DNA of 11,307 nt from NCBI GenBank assembly GCA_902803745.1, contig CADCRB010000257.1:1-11307 (forward strand). The letters are read 5' to 3'. This document shows, one piece after another, positions 1-6,888 of this stretch (position 1 is its first letter; each line of letters begins with the position of its first letter). The position numbers and the translations under genes were made by a program. Source of the stretch: an uncultured Lachnospiraceae bacterium. GTDB taxonomy: Bacteria > Bacillota > Clostridia > Lachnospirales > Lachnospiraceae. A model generated the notes under the pieces. The model was not told the DNA's origin. It ran no database searches and saw only the letters and a program-made list of their open reading frames with translations.

Positions 1-1
1 A

Positions 2-1729
2 ATGTACCTTTTGGATTATGAAAGGACAATGAACGAGGAATTCACCGGCGGAAAATCATCTTTTGCCAATGATAAGATAATCCTGGGCATTCACGAAAAG
101 AATGTACAGCTTGCAGAGAATAATGCCGGAAACAGTGTGGCCTTCGTCACAGGAGGGAATCTTTATGTATATAAAGCAGAGGGAGCCCATATTGCGAAGG
201 TTTTTTCGTTTACAGATGATGATCATGATGACGAAAGGACACGATACCAGGGATATGACATAAAGATCCTTTCAGTTGACGAGGGCGGGAACGTAAGATT
301 TCTAGTATACGGGCGGCACAACAGGGGCGAACATGAAGGTCAGATATGCGCCGTTGTATATTATTATGACAGCTCTCTCAATCTTGTGGAAGAAGAAGCG
401 ACGGTTCCATATAATGGATCGGAGGAAATGCTTGGAGCTGATATCAGGACTTTATCATATATGGACAGGGCCGGGATATTTTATCTGTATCTTGACGGCA
501 GAATTTACTCAGTAAATATTGCAAGGAAAACGGCAACTATTCTTGCTTCAGACATAGCCTTTGACGAAACTGCTTCATCTGCAAGCAGCAGGATCGGTGC
601 TTTCATTTCCCGGGAAGCTGTCGGAGCAGGATCTAGTGAGGATGTGACTGAATACGCTGATACTATTAAAATTGTCGATATGTCGGACGGAACAATGAAG
701 GAAGTAAAGGCTGATCCGGGGTGCAAGATAAGATTGCTTGGATTTATAGGGGAGGATATGATATCCGGGCAGATAGACCTGAACGATAAGGTAACAACTC
801 CGCTGGGAGTGGCCTATACCCCCATGTCAAAGCTTAGTATTACAGGGAGCGACGGAAACGTTAAGAAGGAATACTATGAACCCGGCTTCTACGTATCTGA
901 TGTGAATATTGACGGATCGACGATAAATATTGAACGTGTTGTCAGATCGGAGGATGGAAGAACATATCTGCCAGCGGATGGTACACAGATCATGAGCAGT
1001 GTGATGGAGAGCAGTACATTGAACAGGATCGTCACGGCGCCTACCGAGCAACGGGAAAATATTACGGAGATTCAGCTGGCGAACGAGATAGCTGTATCAA
1101 GGCTTCAGCTTTTGACGCCGGATCTTGCGCTGTATGAAGGAGATCGTACGGTATTTGCTGAAGAAGACGGTGATAACAGGGGCAGCGGCTACCTGATATA
1201 TTCTAAAGGCAGTGTGCAGGGGGCAGGATCTGATGTGTCTGATGCATTAAGGGAGGCTTCTGATACAGCCGGTATAGTGCTGAATATGGAAAATGATTAT
1301 ATATGGAGAAAGGGAAGCAGGGACACAAAGCATACGATCACTGAGCTTATGGATCTGAAAGGAGCCGGAGAAAATGGAGCTCTAAGTGCCTGCCTTGATG
1401 CTTTACTTTACTACGCCGGGTCCGGAGCATCTTCCAAGGATATGTTAGAGGCCGGTATTTCCTCAGACCGTTTTTTGGAGTCAAATATTGAAGGAGATGC
1501 ACTGCCTCTTATGAATATCGATCTGTCCGATGTGCTTTATTATGTTTCAAAGGACAGTCCTGTGATAGCGTCAACTCCCGGGGGACCCGTCTTGATCATA
1601 GGCTATGATATGAATAACACGATAGTATATGACCCGTCACTCGGAACCACACATTATGTGGGGATGCATGATTCCGAGGATATGTTTGAAGCGGCGGGAA
1701 ATGAGTTTCTTACCTATATTAATGAATGA
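2..1729 (+). CDS. Propeller-like protein with degenerate C39-peptidase-like C-terminus (5' partial)
   Basis: I do not recognise a named family. The frame is open from the left edge; the ATG at base 2 has no visible ribosome site, so the true start is probably upstream, and any signal peptide or membrane anchor would be missing here. Residues ~40-440 of the visible part are beta-rich and repeat short blocks such as GGNLYVY, GNVRFLVYG and DGRIYSVNI, which suggests a beta-propeller-like sensor or scaffold (inference). Residues ~455-575 resemble a C39-like papain-fold peptidase: a helix ACLDALLYYAG, then SPVIAS, a GYD turn (Asp536) and a YDP motif (Asp544). The usual Cys before the first helix appears to be Ala/Gly, and the usual Gly-His is Gly-Pro (Pro529), so it is probably not catalytic. 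It ends in TGA and overlaps the 3' end of queT by 11 bp. Coding status is firm; function is unknown. Confidence 0.8.
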   Translation: MYLLDYERTMNEEFTGGKSSFANDKIILGIHEKNVQLAENNAGNSVAFVTGGNLYVYKAEGAHIAKVFSFTDDDHDDERTRYQGYDIKILSVDEGGNVRFLVYGRHNRGEHEGQICAVVYYYDSSLNLVEEEATVPYNGSEEMLGADIRTLSYMDRAGIFYLYLDGRIYSVNIARKTATILASDIAFDETASSASSRIGAFISREAVGAGSSEDVTEYADTIKIVDMSDGTMKEVKADPGCKIRLLGFIGEDMISGQIDLNDKVTTPLGVAYTPMSKLSITGSDGNVKKEYYEPGFYVSDVNIDGSTINIERVVRSEDGRTYLPADGTQIMSSVMESSTLNRIVTAPTEQRENITEIQLANEIAVSRLQLLTPDLALYEGDRTVFAEEDGDNRGSGYLIYSKGSVQGAGSDVSDALREASDTAGIVLNMENDYIWRKGSRDTKHTITELMDLKGAGENGALSACLDALLYYAGSGASSKDMLEAGISSDRFLESNIEGDALPLMNIDLSDVLYYVSKDSPVIASTPGGPVLIIGYDMNNTIVYDPSLGTTHYVGMHDSEDMFEAAGNEFLTYINE

Positions 1730-2216
1730 GAAATGAGAGCCTGCCGGACATAAGTTTATGAAGAATAAGTCCGAGTATGCCACATGATATAAGCTCGCCG
1801 AGAAATACGGTGAACATCATATAAGGTAAAGTGCCATCAAGTTTGTAAGCGTATTTCAATACAAGAGGGACTATAATAGTATTAGCGAGAATAGGCGGGA
1901 TCGGTAAAAGAAAGCTTTTGGTTTTTCTTAAGAGACGCGTTCCAAATGCTCCGATAAGAGTCGCTATACTGCCAAAGATTATATCGGGAAGAATACACCC
2001 GGTTATCGTGTTGCTGAGGATACAGCCGACCATAAGACCGGGAATTGCAGCGGTAGTAAAGGCGGGGAGTATGGTAAGGGCTTCAGATATCCGAACCTGA
2101 ACAGCGCTGTTTGCCAAACCAAAGGCGTTTGAGATAAGGGTAAGTACTACATAGAGGCCGGCTATAATACCGCCCTGAGCAGCATACATTGCTGCTGAAT
2201 ACTTGTTTTCAGTCAT
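1719..2216 (-). CDS. queT: QueT-family queuosine precursor transporter (ECF S component)
   Basis: A 165-aa integral membrane protein matching the usual length of the QueT family, the substrate-binding S component that captures a 7-deazaguanine queuosine precursor and works with a shared ECF energizing module. About five hydrophobic segments are visible: residues ~12-32, 46-70, 78-95, 102-122 and 130-155. The VQVRISEALTILP motif at 41-53 is typical of this family. The start at 2216 is chosen because AAGGAG lies 7 nt upstream; the longer frame back to 2411 would run through the promoter and riboswitch. The preQ1-I-like leader supports the substrate assignment. No ECF ATPase or T component is nearby, as expected for a group II S component. 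The 3' end overlaps the convergent upstream gene by 11 bp. Confidence 0.9.
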   Translation of the reverse strand: MTENKYSAAMYAAQGGIIAGLYVVLTLISNAFGLANSAVQVRISEALTILPAFTTAAIPGLMVGCILSNTITGCILPDIIFGSIATLIGAFGTRLLRKTKSFLLPIPPILANTIIVPLVLKYAYKLDGTLPYMMFTVFLGELISCGILGLILHKLMSGRLSFLIH

Positions 2217-2223
2217 GTTTATT

Positions 2224-2268
2224 CTCCTTGTATTTTTTTTACGTGTGGTTGGGCTTTCGAACACACGG
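2224..2268 (-). promoter_or_regulatory. preQ1-I-like riboswitch in the queT leader
   Basis: Reading the minus strand, a perfect 6-bp stem CGTGTG/CACACG (2262-2267 with 2242-2247) closes a 14-nt loop that begins UUC and contains AGCCCAAC. It is followed by an A-rich tail ending ACAAGGAG. Stem, C-containing loop, A-rich tail, and AAGG overlapping the Shine-Dalgarno is the layout of the small preQ1-I aptamer, in which the tail folds back as an H-type pseudoknot and hides the ribosome site when ligand binds. The loop seems about 2 nt longer in its 5' half than the forms I know. The gene behind it (queT) fits. Control is probably translational, because no separate terminator is seen. Confidence 0.72.
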
Positions 2269-2274
2269 AGAAAA

Positions 2275-2280
2275 ATTATA
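2275..2280 (-). promoter_or_regulatory. queT promoter -10 box (TATAAT)
   Basis: On the minus strand a perfect TATAAT sits so that transcription would begin around 2268, just at the 5' side of the riboswitch stem. The -35 position (about 2298-2303, TGGTAT) is a poor match, so the promoter may be weak or activator-aided. The leader would be only about 50 nt, almost all of it aptamer plus ribosome site. Confidence 0.55.
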
Positions 2281-2282
2281 CT
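2277..2282 (+). promoter_or_regulatory. Possible promoter -10 (TATACT) for the alarmone synthetase gene
   Basis: A TATACT hexamer on the plus strand overlaps the minus-strand TATAAT of queT by 4 bp. The -35 position holds only TTTCGA-like sequence (about 2255-2260), so support is weak. If real, the leader to the ATG at 2375 would be about 85 nt. I see no better promoter in 2217-2374. Confidence 0.25.
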
Positions 2283-2374
2283 ACTAGGAAGAAAAAAATA
2301 CCATAGAAGTCTCAGAATGATGATCGAATGTCTGACGTTGTGGAGTATTGGAATTATTTTTTCGGGGGGATGTA

Positions 2375-3031
2375 ATGGATAATATAGAGAATTACGAGGA
2401 TGTAGATTCATGGAATACCATAATACTTCTGTATAACTCGGCGCTGAAGGAGATCGGAACTAAACTCGAGATACTTAATGATGAGTTTCAACATGTACAT
2501 CAGTACAATCCTATAGAACATATTAAATCAAGAATTAAAACTCCTGAGAGCATAGTAAAAAAGCTGAAACGCAGAGGCTACGAGGTATCCGTAAGCAATA
2601 TGGTCAGATATGTGAATGACATAGCTGGTTTCCGTATCATATGTTCATTTACTTCTGATATTTACAGAATAGCTGATATGCTTGCCAGGCAGAACGATAT
2701 CCGGGTTATTTCGATAAAGGATTATATAAAGAATCCCAAGGATTCAGGGTACAAGAGCTTTCATATGATAGTTTCTGTGCCCATATTCCTGTCGCACGAG
2801 ACAATGGAAACCAAGGTCGAGATACAGATAAGGACAGTAGCGATGGATTTTTGGGCTTCTCTTGAGCATAAGATTAATTATAAATATGACGGTACAGTAC
2901 CGGAACATATCAAGAGAGAGCTTAGTGAATGTGCGGAAATGGTATCGGATCTTGATGCCAAAATGATGAGTCTGAATGAAGAGATCAAGGAAAGCGGGCA
3001 GGAAGGTGAGAATCTGGGTCAGGCAGTTTAA
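2375..3031 (+). CDS. relP: Small alarmone synthetase, RelP/YwaC type ((p)ppGpp synthetase)
   Basis: A 218-aa single-domain RelA/SpoT synthetase, which transfers pyrophosphate from ATP to GDP or GTP to make ppGpp/pppGpp in the cytosol. Visible motifs in order: NPIEHIKSRIKTPESIVKKL (45-64), DIAGFRIICSF (82-92), the substrate loop DSGYKSFHMIV (123-133), EIQIRT with the catalytic Glu149 (149-154), and AMDFWASLEHK (156-166). No HD hydrolase, TGS or ACT domain is present. From memory the wording of these motifs is closer to B. subtilis YwaC (RelP) than to YjbM (RelQ); this needs a tree. The start is the ATG at 2375 behind a GGGGGGA site rather than the upstream TTG at 2348. A 76-aa gene follows within 10 nt. 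Small synthetases of this kind are often induced by envelope stress, but nothing here shows that directly. Confidence 0.92.
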   Translation: MDNIENYEDVDSWNTIILLYNSALKEIGTKLEILNDEFQHVHQYNPIEHIKSRIKTPESIVKKLKRRGYEVSVSNMVRYVNDIAGFRIICSFTSDIYRIADMLARQNDIRVISIKDYIKNPKDSGYKSFHMIVSVPIFLSHETMETKVEIQIRTVAMDFWASLEHKINYKYDGTVPEHIKRELSECAEMVSDLDAKMMSLNEEIKESGQEGENLGQAV

Positions 3032-3041
3032 GGACAATCGG

Positions 3042-3272
3042 ATGCTGGAGGACACAACGATCAGTAATACTGACAATGATACCCGGACACACAAGGTATT
3101 GAAAGCTTTGGAGAATGCCTGTAAAGAGATGGATCTTCCGGTTCCGATATGGCTTGAGATAAACATTAATGATTTCAAAAGGAACGCTAAATGCCGGTTT
3201 TATCAGGACAGTTTTATGGAATCTGTGGACTTTGATTACCTGGAGATGCAGATTATCGAAGAGGATATATAA
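3042..3272 (+). CDS. Small conserved-looking protein coupled to the alarmone synthetase
   Basis: A 76-aa soluble protein with no transmembrane segment or signal peptide; I cannot assign a function. The N-terminal ~15 residues are acidic and polar. The likely folded core is HKVLKALENACKEMDLPVPI (about 18-37), then WLEININDFKRNAKCRFYQD and a strand-like acidic end finishing EMQIIEEDI. The ATG at 3042 is preferred over the upstream ATG at 2976 because AAGGA (3030-3034) lies 7 nt in front, and the longer version would overlap 56 nt of the synthetase gene. That AAGGA overlaps the synthetase TAA, so translation is probably coupled. Position suggests a job tied to the synthetase or its stress response (inference). 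Codon use resembles its neighbours. Confidence 0.72.
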   Translation: MLEDTTISNTDNDTRTHKVLKALENACKEMDLPVPIWLEININDFKRNAKCRFYQDSFMESVDFDYLEMQIIEEDI

Positions 3273-3417
3273 TAGCGGCGTCATCTGATCATGGGATGAA
3301 TCCTTATGTGATTGGTTAATCAGTACAATATATCGATTCCATTTTGATGATCTTGATACAGGATGCACAAATATAATGGGCTTTATGTCCGAAAAACAGT
3401 ATTTAATATACTAGATG

Positions 3418-3446
3418 TTGTAAAAGACAGATACAAGTGATAAAAT
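3418..3446 (+). promoter_or_regulatory. Candidate sigma-A promoter with extended -10 for the coiled-coil/murA pair
   Basis: TTGTAA (3418-3423), a 17-bp spacer and TAAAAT (3441-3446), with TG one base before the -10, i.e. an extended -10. Transcription would start near 3453 and give a leader of about 48 nt before the ATG at 3501. A separate TATAAT at 3372-3377 lacks a properly spaced -35. The 3273-3417 stretch otherwise shows nothing I can name, and no convincing terminator follows the 76-aa gene. Confidence 0.5.
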
Positions 3447-3500
3447 ACCAAGTTAGTGTTGTTTTATGCCGCGATATTCGCGAGGGAGGACACTTTTCTT

Positions 3501-4304
3501 ATGGATAATTTCATGGACAGGTTAGTAGACAGAATGGACGGACAGGGCCGAGGATATGATGATGATATGCCCATGGACGACGTAAGGGGTGGCAGGTATT
3601 CCGGACCTAGAGGAAGGATGGATTATGGTGAACCCGATGACTACGGCTATGGAAGGGCTCCGAGGCAGTCGACACCCTCTGTAGGAAGAAAGGATTTGGA
3701 TGAACTCGGTCGGGCTGTTGTTTCTGCGCAGAGGAAACTGGCCGATGGACAGGCGGAAGCTATTGATGCCGTTCACAGAGGAATGGATGAGGGGTTCAGG
3801 GAGCAGAGCCAAAAGATAGATGCAGGTTCGGATAAGGTGCTTCAGGCAATAAAGGAACTGAGAGCTGATGTAAAGCAGAAGGATAATGTAAGACCCCAGG
3901 CTGCAGAAACTCCCAGGGAAGATGGGATCTCCAAGGCATATCTTGCACAGATGCTGGAGCAGAATGCTAATGATGTGGCTGCCAAGTCTGCGGACGCGAT
4001 CCATAAGGAAGATGTAAAGCTGTACAAAAACGTACAGGCTATAGTTGAGGAAAATGCAAGCCGGATAACAAAGGCTGTGACAGCCGGGAACTCAAAGACA
4101 GCAGAAGATGTGGCACAGACTTTGGGATCTCTGAGCCAGCTGGATAAGATAAATGAGCTCCAGGCATCGCTGGCGGAAACTAAAGAGGAACTGCTTAACC
4201 GTACATCTGGGCTTAAGGCCAAGGTTACAGTGACGATGATCCTGAGCATAGTGAATTTTATAGGAGTTGCGGTACTCGTTGCAATAGCATTCGGGTTTTT
4301 ATAA
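3501..4304 (+). CDS. Coiled-coil protein with C-terminal membrane anchor and disordered N-terminus
   Basis: 267 aa; family not recognised. Residues 1-12 (MDNFMDRLVDRM) could form a short amphipathic helix. Residues 13-58 are rich in Gly, Asp, Arg and Tyr and probably disordered. Residues ~64-240 are Ala/Glu/Lys/Gln-rich and helix-forming, with a Pro break near 132-138, and look like coiled coil. A single hydrophobic segment at ~243-266 ends exactly at the C-terminus, so the protein should be tail-anchored with its bulk in the cytoplasm. The start at 3501 is chosen for the strong GAGGGAGGA site at 3482-3490; the TTG at 3456 is not needed. Its TAA is only 3 nt before the murA ATG, implying co-translation with a peptidoglycan enzyme. 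A scaffold or regulator role at the envelope is inference only. Confidence 0.85.
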   Translation: MDNFMDRLVDRMDGQGRGYDDDMPMDDVRGGRYSGPRGRMDYGEPDDYGYGRAPRQSTPSVGRKDLDELGRAVVSAQRKLADGQAEAIDAVHRGMDEGFREQSQKIDAGSDKVLQAIKELRADVKQKDNVRPQAAETPREDGISKAYLAQMLEQNANDVAAKSADAIHKEDVKLYKNVQAIVEENASRITKAVTAGNSKTAEDVAQTLGSLSQLDKINELQASLAETKEELLNRTSGLKAKVTVTMILSIVNFIGVAVLVAIAFGFL

Positions 4305-4307
4305 GAA

Positions 4308-5621
4308 ATGAGTTCGAAAACGGATAAGGATCACTATATAATAAATGGCGGCAGAGCCCTTAATGGTGAGGTTGTGATCGGAGGAGCCAAGAATGCTGCT
4401 CTTGCTATTATTGCCGCTTCTATCATGACGGATGAGACAGTTACTATTGAGAATATTCCTGATGTCAGGGATACCAATGTTATGATGGAGGCGCTGGAAG
4501 GCATCGGAGTCAGAATAAACCGTCTCGACCGTCATACTATACAGGTAAACGGATCCCAGGTAGAAAATGTTAATATAGATACCGAGAATATCAGGAAGAT
4601 AAGGGCTTCTTATTACCTTGTAGGAGCACTTTTAGGTAAGTATCGTCATGCAGAGGTGCCTCTTCCCGGAGGCTGTGATATCGGCAGTCGTCCAATAGAC
4701 CAGCATGTTAAAGGGTTCAGGGCGCTGGGGGCATCCGTGAATATCAAGGGTGGAGTAGTAAGGGCCCACGCCGACAGACTGTCAGCTGCGCACATATATA
4801 TGGATGTGGTGACAGTAGGCGCAACGATAAACATTATGCTGTCAGCTGTTATGGCTGAGGGCAAGACGATCATAGAGAATGCCGCGAAGGAGCCGCATGT
4901 AGTTGATGTGGCAAACTTTCTAAACAGTATGGGTGCAAATATAAAGGGTGCCGGTACCGATGTGATCCGTATAAAAGGAGTAGAACGTCTCCATTCCTGC
5001 ACGTATAGTGTAATACCGGATCAGATAGAGGCGGGAACATTTATGTATGCTGCCGCGATCACGGGCGGAGATATCACTATTAGAAATATAATTCCAAAGC
5101 ATTTGGAGTCGATATCAGCAAAGCTGGAGGAGATAGGATGCAGCATTGAAGAGTATGATGATGCGGTCAGGGTAACGGCTTCTGAAAAGCTGCAGCCCAC
5201 GCATATAAAGACTCTGCCCTATCCCGGATATCCGACCGATATGCAGCCTCAGGCCGGTGTTGCTTTGGCATTGGCAGGCGGTGTGAGCACCATAACTGAG
5301 AGCATATTTGAAAACAGATTCAAGTATGTAGACGAGCTTATGAGGATGGGGGCAAATATCCGTGTAGAAGGCAATACGGCTATCATAGACGGAGTAGAAG
5401 GCTTTACCGGAGCACATCTGGTAGTTCCCGATCTGAGGGCTGGAGCAGCTCTCGTGCTGGCAGCACTTGCCGCCGAGGGCACTACTGTGATCGATAATGT
5501 GAGACTGATTGAAAGAGGCTATGAGGATTTTGACCGAAAGATAAGGAATCTTGGTGGAGATATAGTCAAGACAGATGATGTCAGAATGGAAGTAAAGAAA
5601 TCCAAATTCAAGGTGGTATGA
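4308..5621 (+). CDS. murA: UDP-N-acetylglucosamine 1-carboxyvinyltransferase
   Basis: 437 aa, slightly longer than the usual ~420. MurA moves enolpyruvate from PEP onto UDP-GlcNAc, the first committed step of peptidoglycan synthesis, in the cytosol. Key residues by comparison with E. coli MurA: Lys28 in GAKNAAL (K22), Cys123 in LPGGCDIGSRPID (C115, the fosfomycin target), Arg128 (R120), Asp311 in YPTDMQPQ (D305) and Arg377 in DLRAGAALVLAA (R397 region). Because Cys is kept, the enzyme should be fosfomycin-sensitive in principle. The ATG at 4308 lies 3 nt after the preceding stop with only a weak AAGAA in front, so translation probably depends on coupling. Firmicutes often carry two murA paralogs; which one this is cannot be told here. 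A terminator follows at 5650. Confidence 0.96.
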   Translation: MSSKTDKDHYIINGGRALNGEVVIGGAKNAALAIIAASIMTDETVTIENIPDVRDTNVMMEALEGIGVRINRLDRHTIQVNGSQVENVNIDTENIRKIRASYYLVGALLGKYRHAEVPLPGGCDIGSRPIDQHVKGFRALGASVNIKGGVVRAHADRLSAAHIYMDVVTVGATINIMLSAVMAEGKTIIENAAKEPHVVDVANFLNSMGANIKGAGTDVIRIKGVERLHSCTYSVIPDQIEAGTFMYAAAITGGDITIRNIIPKHLESISAKLEEIGCSIEEYDDAVRVTASEKLQPTHIKTLPYPGYPTDMQPQAGVALALAGGVSTITESIFENRFKYVDELMRMGANIRVEGNTAIIDGVEGFTGAHLVVPDLRAGAALVLAALAAEGTTVIDNVRLIERGYEDFDRKIRNLGGDIVKTDDVRMEVKKSKFKVV

Positions 5622-5649
5622 CAATTGTTTTGTCTGATATATGACATCG

Positions 5650-5677
5650 AAAGCTGCGCATAGAGCGCGGCTTTTTT
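5650..5677 (+). terminator. Intrinsic terminator after murA
   Basis: A 10-bp stem (5650-5659 with 5665-5674, one T-G wobble, GC-rich core GCGC) with a 5-nt loop, running into six T residues at 5672-5677. It sits 28 nt after the murA stop and 3 nt before the stop of the convergent HD-GYP gene. On the minus strand the hairpin lacks a good T tract, so it mainly serves murA. Confidence 0.9.
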
Positions 5678-5679
5678 AA

Positions 5680-6768
5680 TCAGAGTATAGCTTCAACGAA
5701 GAGACCATGTTCATGTGAGAGGTCAATGTAATGGCTTCCGCAATGAACCATCGGATGTGAAAGATCAAGCTTGTTGATCAGAACAATATCCCCTTCAAGA
5801 CCGTTGGAAAGAAGTACACGGTTATTTACATAGCTGTTCACTATGTATTCCAGAAATGTAAGGATATATTTGGAATCATATTTTTGAAGGCCTTCACTTT
5901 CAAATATTTCGATAACTTTGAAAGGGCATAAGGGGCCTCTGTAAACGCGGGCAGAGGTCATAGCATCATAGACATCAGCGATAGAAACGATTTTTGCAAA
6001 ATCATCTATCCTCTCGGAAGTAAGTCCCAGAGGATAACCTGATCCATCGCAGCGCTCGTGATGCATCAGAGCTGCATTTTTTATATGATCGTCCAAGTCA
6101 AATTCTTTGAGGATATTAAATCCCTCTACTGTATGAGTCTTTATTACCTGATATTCATCATCGGTAAGCTTTGCAGGTTTGCCGAGTATCTGCTCAGGAA
6201 TCTTGAGCTTTCCAACATCATGCAGCATTCCAGCAACGGTAAGAGTATCCACATCCCTGTCAGGCATATTAAGCCATCGTCAGAAGACATGGCAGATAAG
6301 AGCTACATTCATGCAATGAGCAAAGGTAGGGTCGTCATACATCCGCATGTTGTGGAGCATGTCAAAGATCTGCAGCCCCGAAGGAGTCTTTCTCAGTATG
6401 TTATTTGTATCCTTTAACAGGCCATCAGTATCGACCTTACTTCCTTTAGTTGCGGTGAGGAGACTATTCACCTGACCTTTGAAATCCTCTACTGCACCTT
6501 CAAAATTCGCCTTGAATTCTTTGTAATCAGCGGATGCTTTTATCCTCTGACTGTATGTCATCTCCTCCTGGGGTATCTCCTCCAAAGGAGAAGAGGCGGC
6601 AGAATCTTCCCGAACCCTGACGGACAGGATTGAATAGAACTCCAGTTTAGTAATGGATTTATCGGTAAGCTCGGTATCCTTCAGCAGGACAAGCTGATTA
6701 TTGTAGGTATAGACGTCCTCTGCGACTACCATGCCCGGTATTAGATTTTGTGTAAGGATTCTCGGCAT
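5680..6768 (-). pseudogene. HD-GYP cyclic-di-GMP phosphodiesterase, interrupted by one in-frame TGA
   Basis: Read through, the gene encodes 362 codons plus stop. The N-terminal ~140 residues resemble the usual N-terminal region of Firmicute HD-GYP proteins (PGMVVAEDVY at 11-20). The HD-GYP domain follows: His151 in FAHCMNVA, HDVGK (His183/Asp184), KTH (His212), HHERCDGSGYP (236-246) and ADVYDAMTSARVYRG. Such proteins hydrolyse cyclic-di-GMP to pGpG or GMP. Codon 163 (6282-6280) is TGA where the family usually has Gly in VFGRWL; the same frame continues RWLNMPDRD with no other lesion. GGA to TGA is one base change. The stop separates His151 from the HD pair, so neither half alone has the full metal site. 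It could be a nonsense mutation, a sequencing error or readthrough; internal restart at the ATG at 6267 has no ribosome site. Start 6768 follows GGAG (6778-6781) by 9 nt. Confidence 0.85.
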
Positions 6769-6811
6769 GAATCACAACTCCAGTAACTGATTGAAAGGTT
6801 ATTTACTACAG

Positions 6812-6834
6812 AAATGCTGACTGCATCAGCATTT
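6812..6834 (-). other. Perfect stem-loop at the 5' end of the HD-GYP transcript
   Basis: A 9-bp perfect inverted repeat (AAATGCTGA at 6812-6820 and TCAGCATTT at 6826-6834) with a 5-nt loop. It lies immediately downstream of the -10 box at 6841-6846, so the hairpin would be at or within a few nt of the transcript 5' end. It could protect the mRNA, act as an operator dyad for a repressor, or both. It is about 40 nt from the start codon, so it does not cover the ribosome site. Confidence 0.55.
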
Positions 6835-6840
6835 TCCCTA

Positions 6841-6869
6841 AGTATAAAAAGTATTTTATGGTATGTCAA
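6841..6869 (-). promoter_or_regulatory. Sigma-A promoter of the HD-GYP gene
   Basis: On the minus strand: TTGACA (6869-6864, perfect), a 17-bp spacer and TATACT (6846-6841, 5 of 6). Predicted transcription start near 6834, leader about 65 nt. This is the best promoter in the window, which makes the broken reading frame behind it notable: the gene should still be transcribed. Confidence 0.82.
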
Positions 6870-6888
6870 ACATATGTGTCCAGGGCTC

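Noticed and set aside
2217..2411. N-terminal extension of queT
   Set aside because: It would translate the promoter, riboswitch and part of the divergent gene; the ATG at 2216 has an ideal ribosome site and gives the normal family length.
2976..3041. Longer start (ATG 2976 or GTG 3006) for the 76-aa protein
   Set aside because: The extra residues are basic and duplicate synthetase coding in another frame; the ATG at 3042 has the better-spaced ribosome site.
3309..3322. Small dyad TGATTGGTTAATCA after the 76-aa gene
   Set aside because: Only a 5-bp AT-rich stem with no T tract; not a convincing terminator or operator.
6280..6282. TGA read as glycine or selenocysteine (alternative code)
   Set aside because: TGA is used as the true stop in gene 1, murA, metK and the HD-GYP gene itself, and no other long frame contains internal TGA. 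The expected residue is Gly, not Cys/Sec, and no SECIS-like hairpin is obvious.
6262..6285. Programmed +1 frameshift like prfB at the HD-GYP stop
   Set aside because: The downstream protein continues in the same frame as the upstream part, so a shift would take the ribosome out of the right frame.
6058..6417. Plus-strand frame opposite the HD-GYP gene
   Set aside because: It covers the conserved HD region on the other strand, with no ribosome site; shadow frame.
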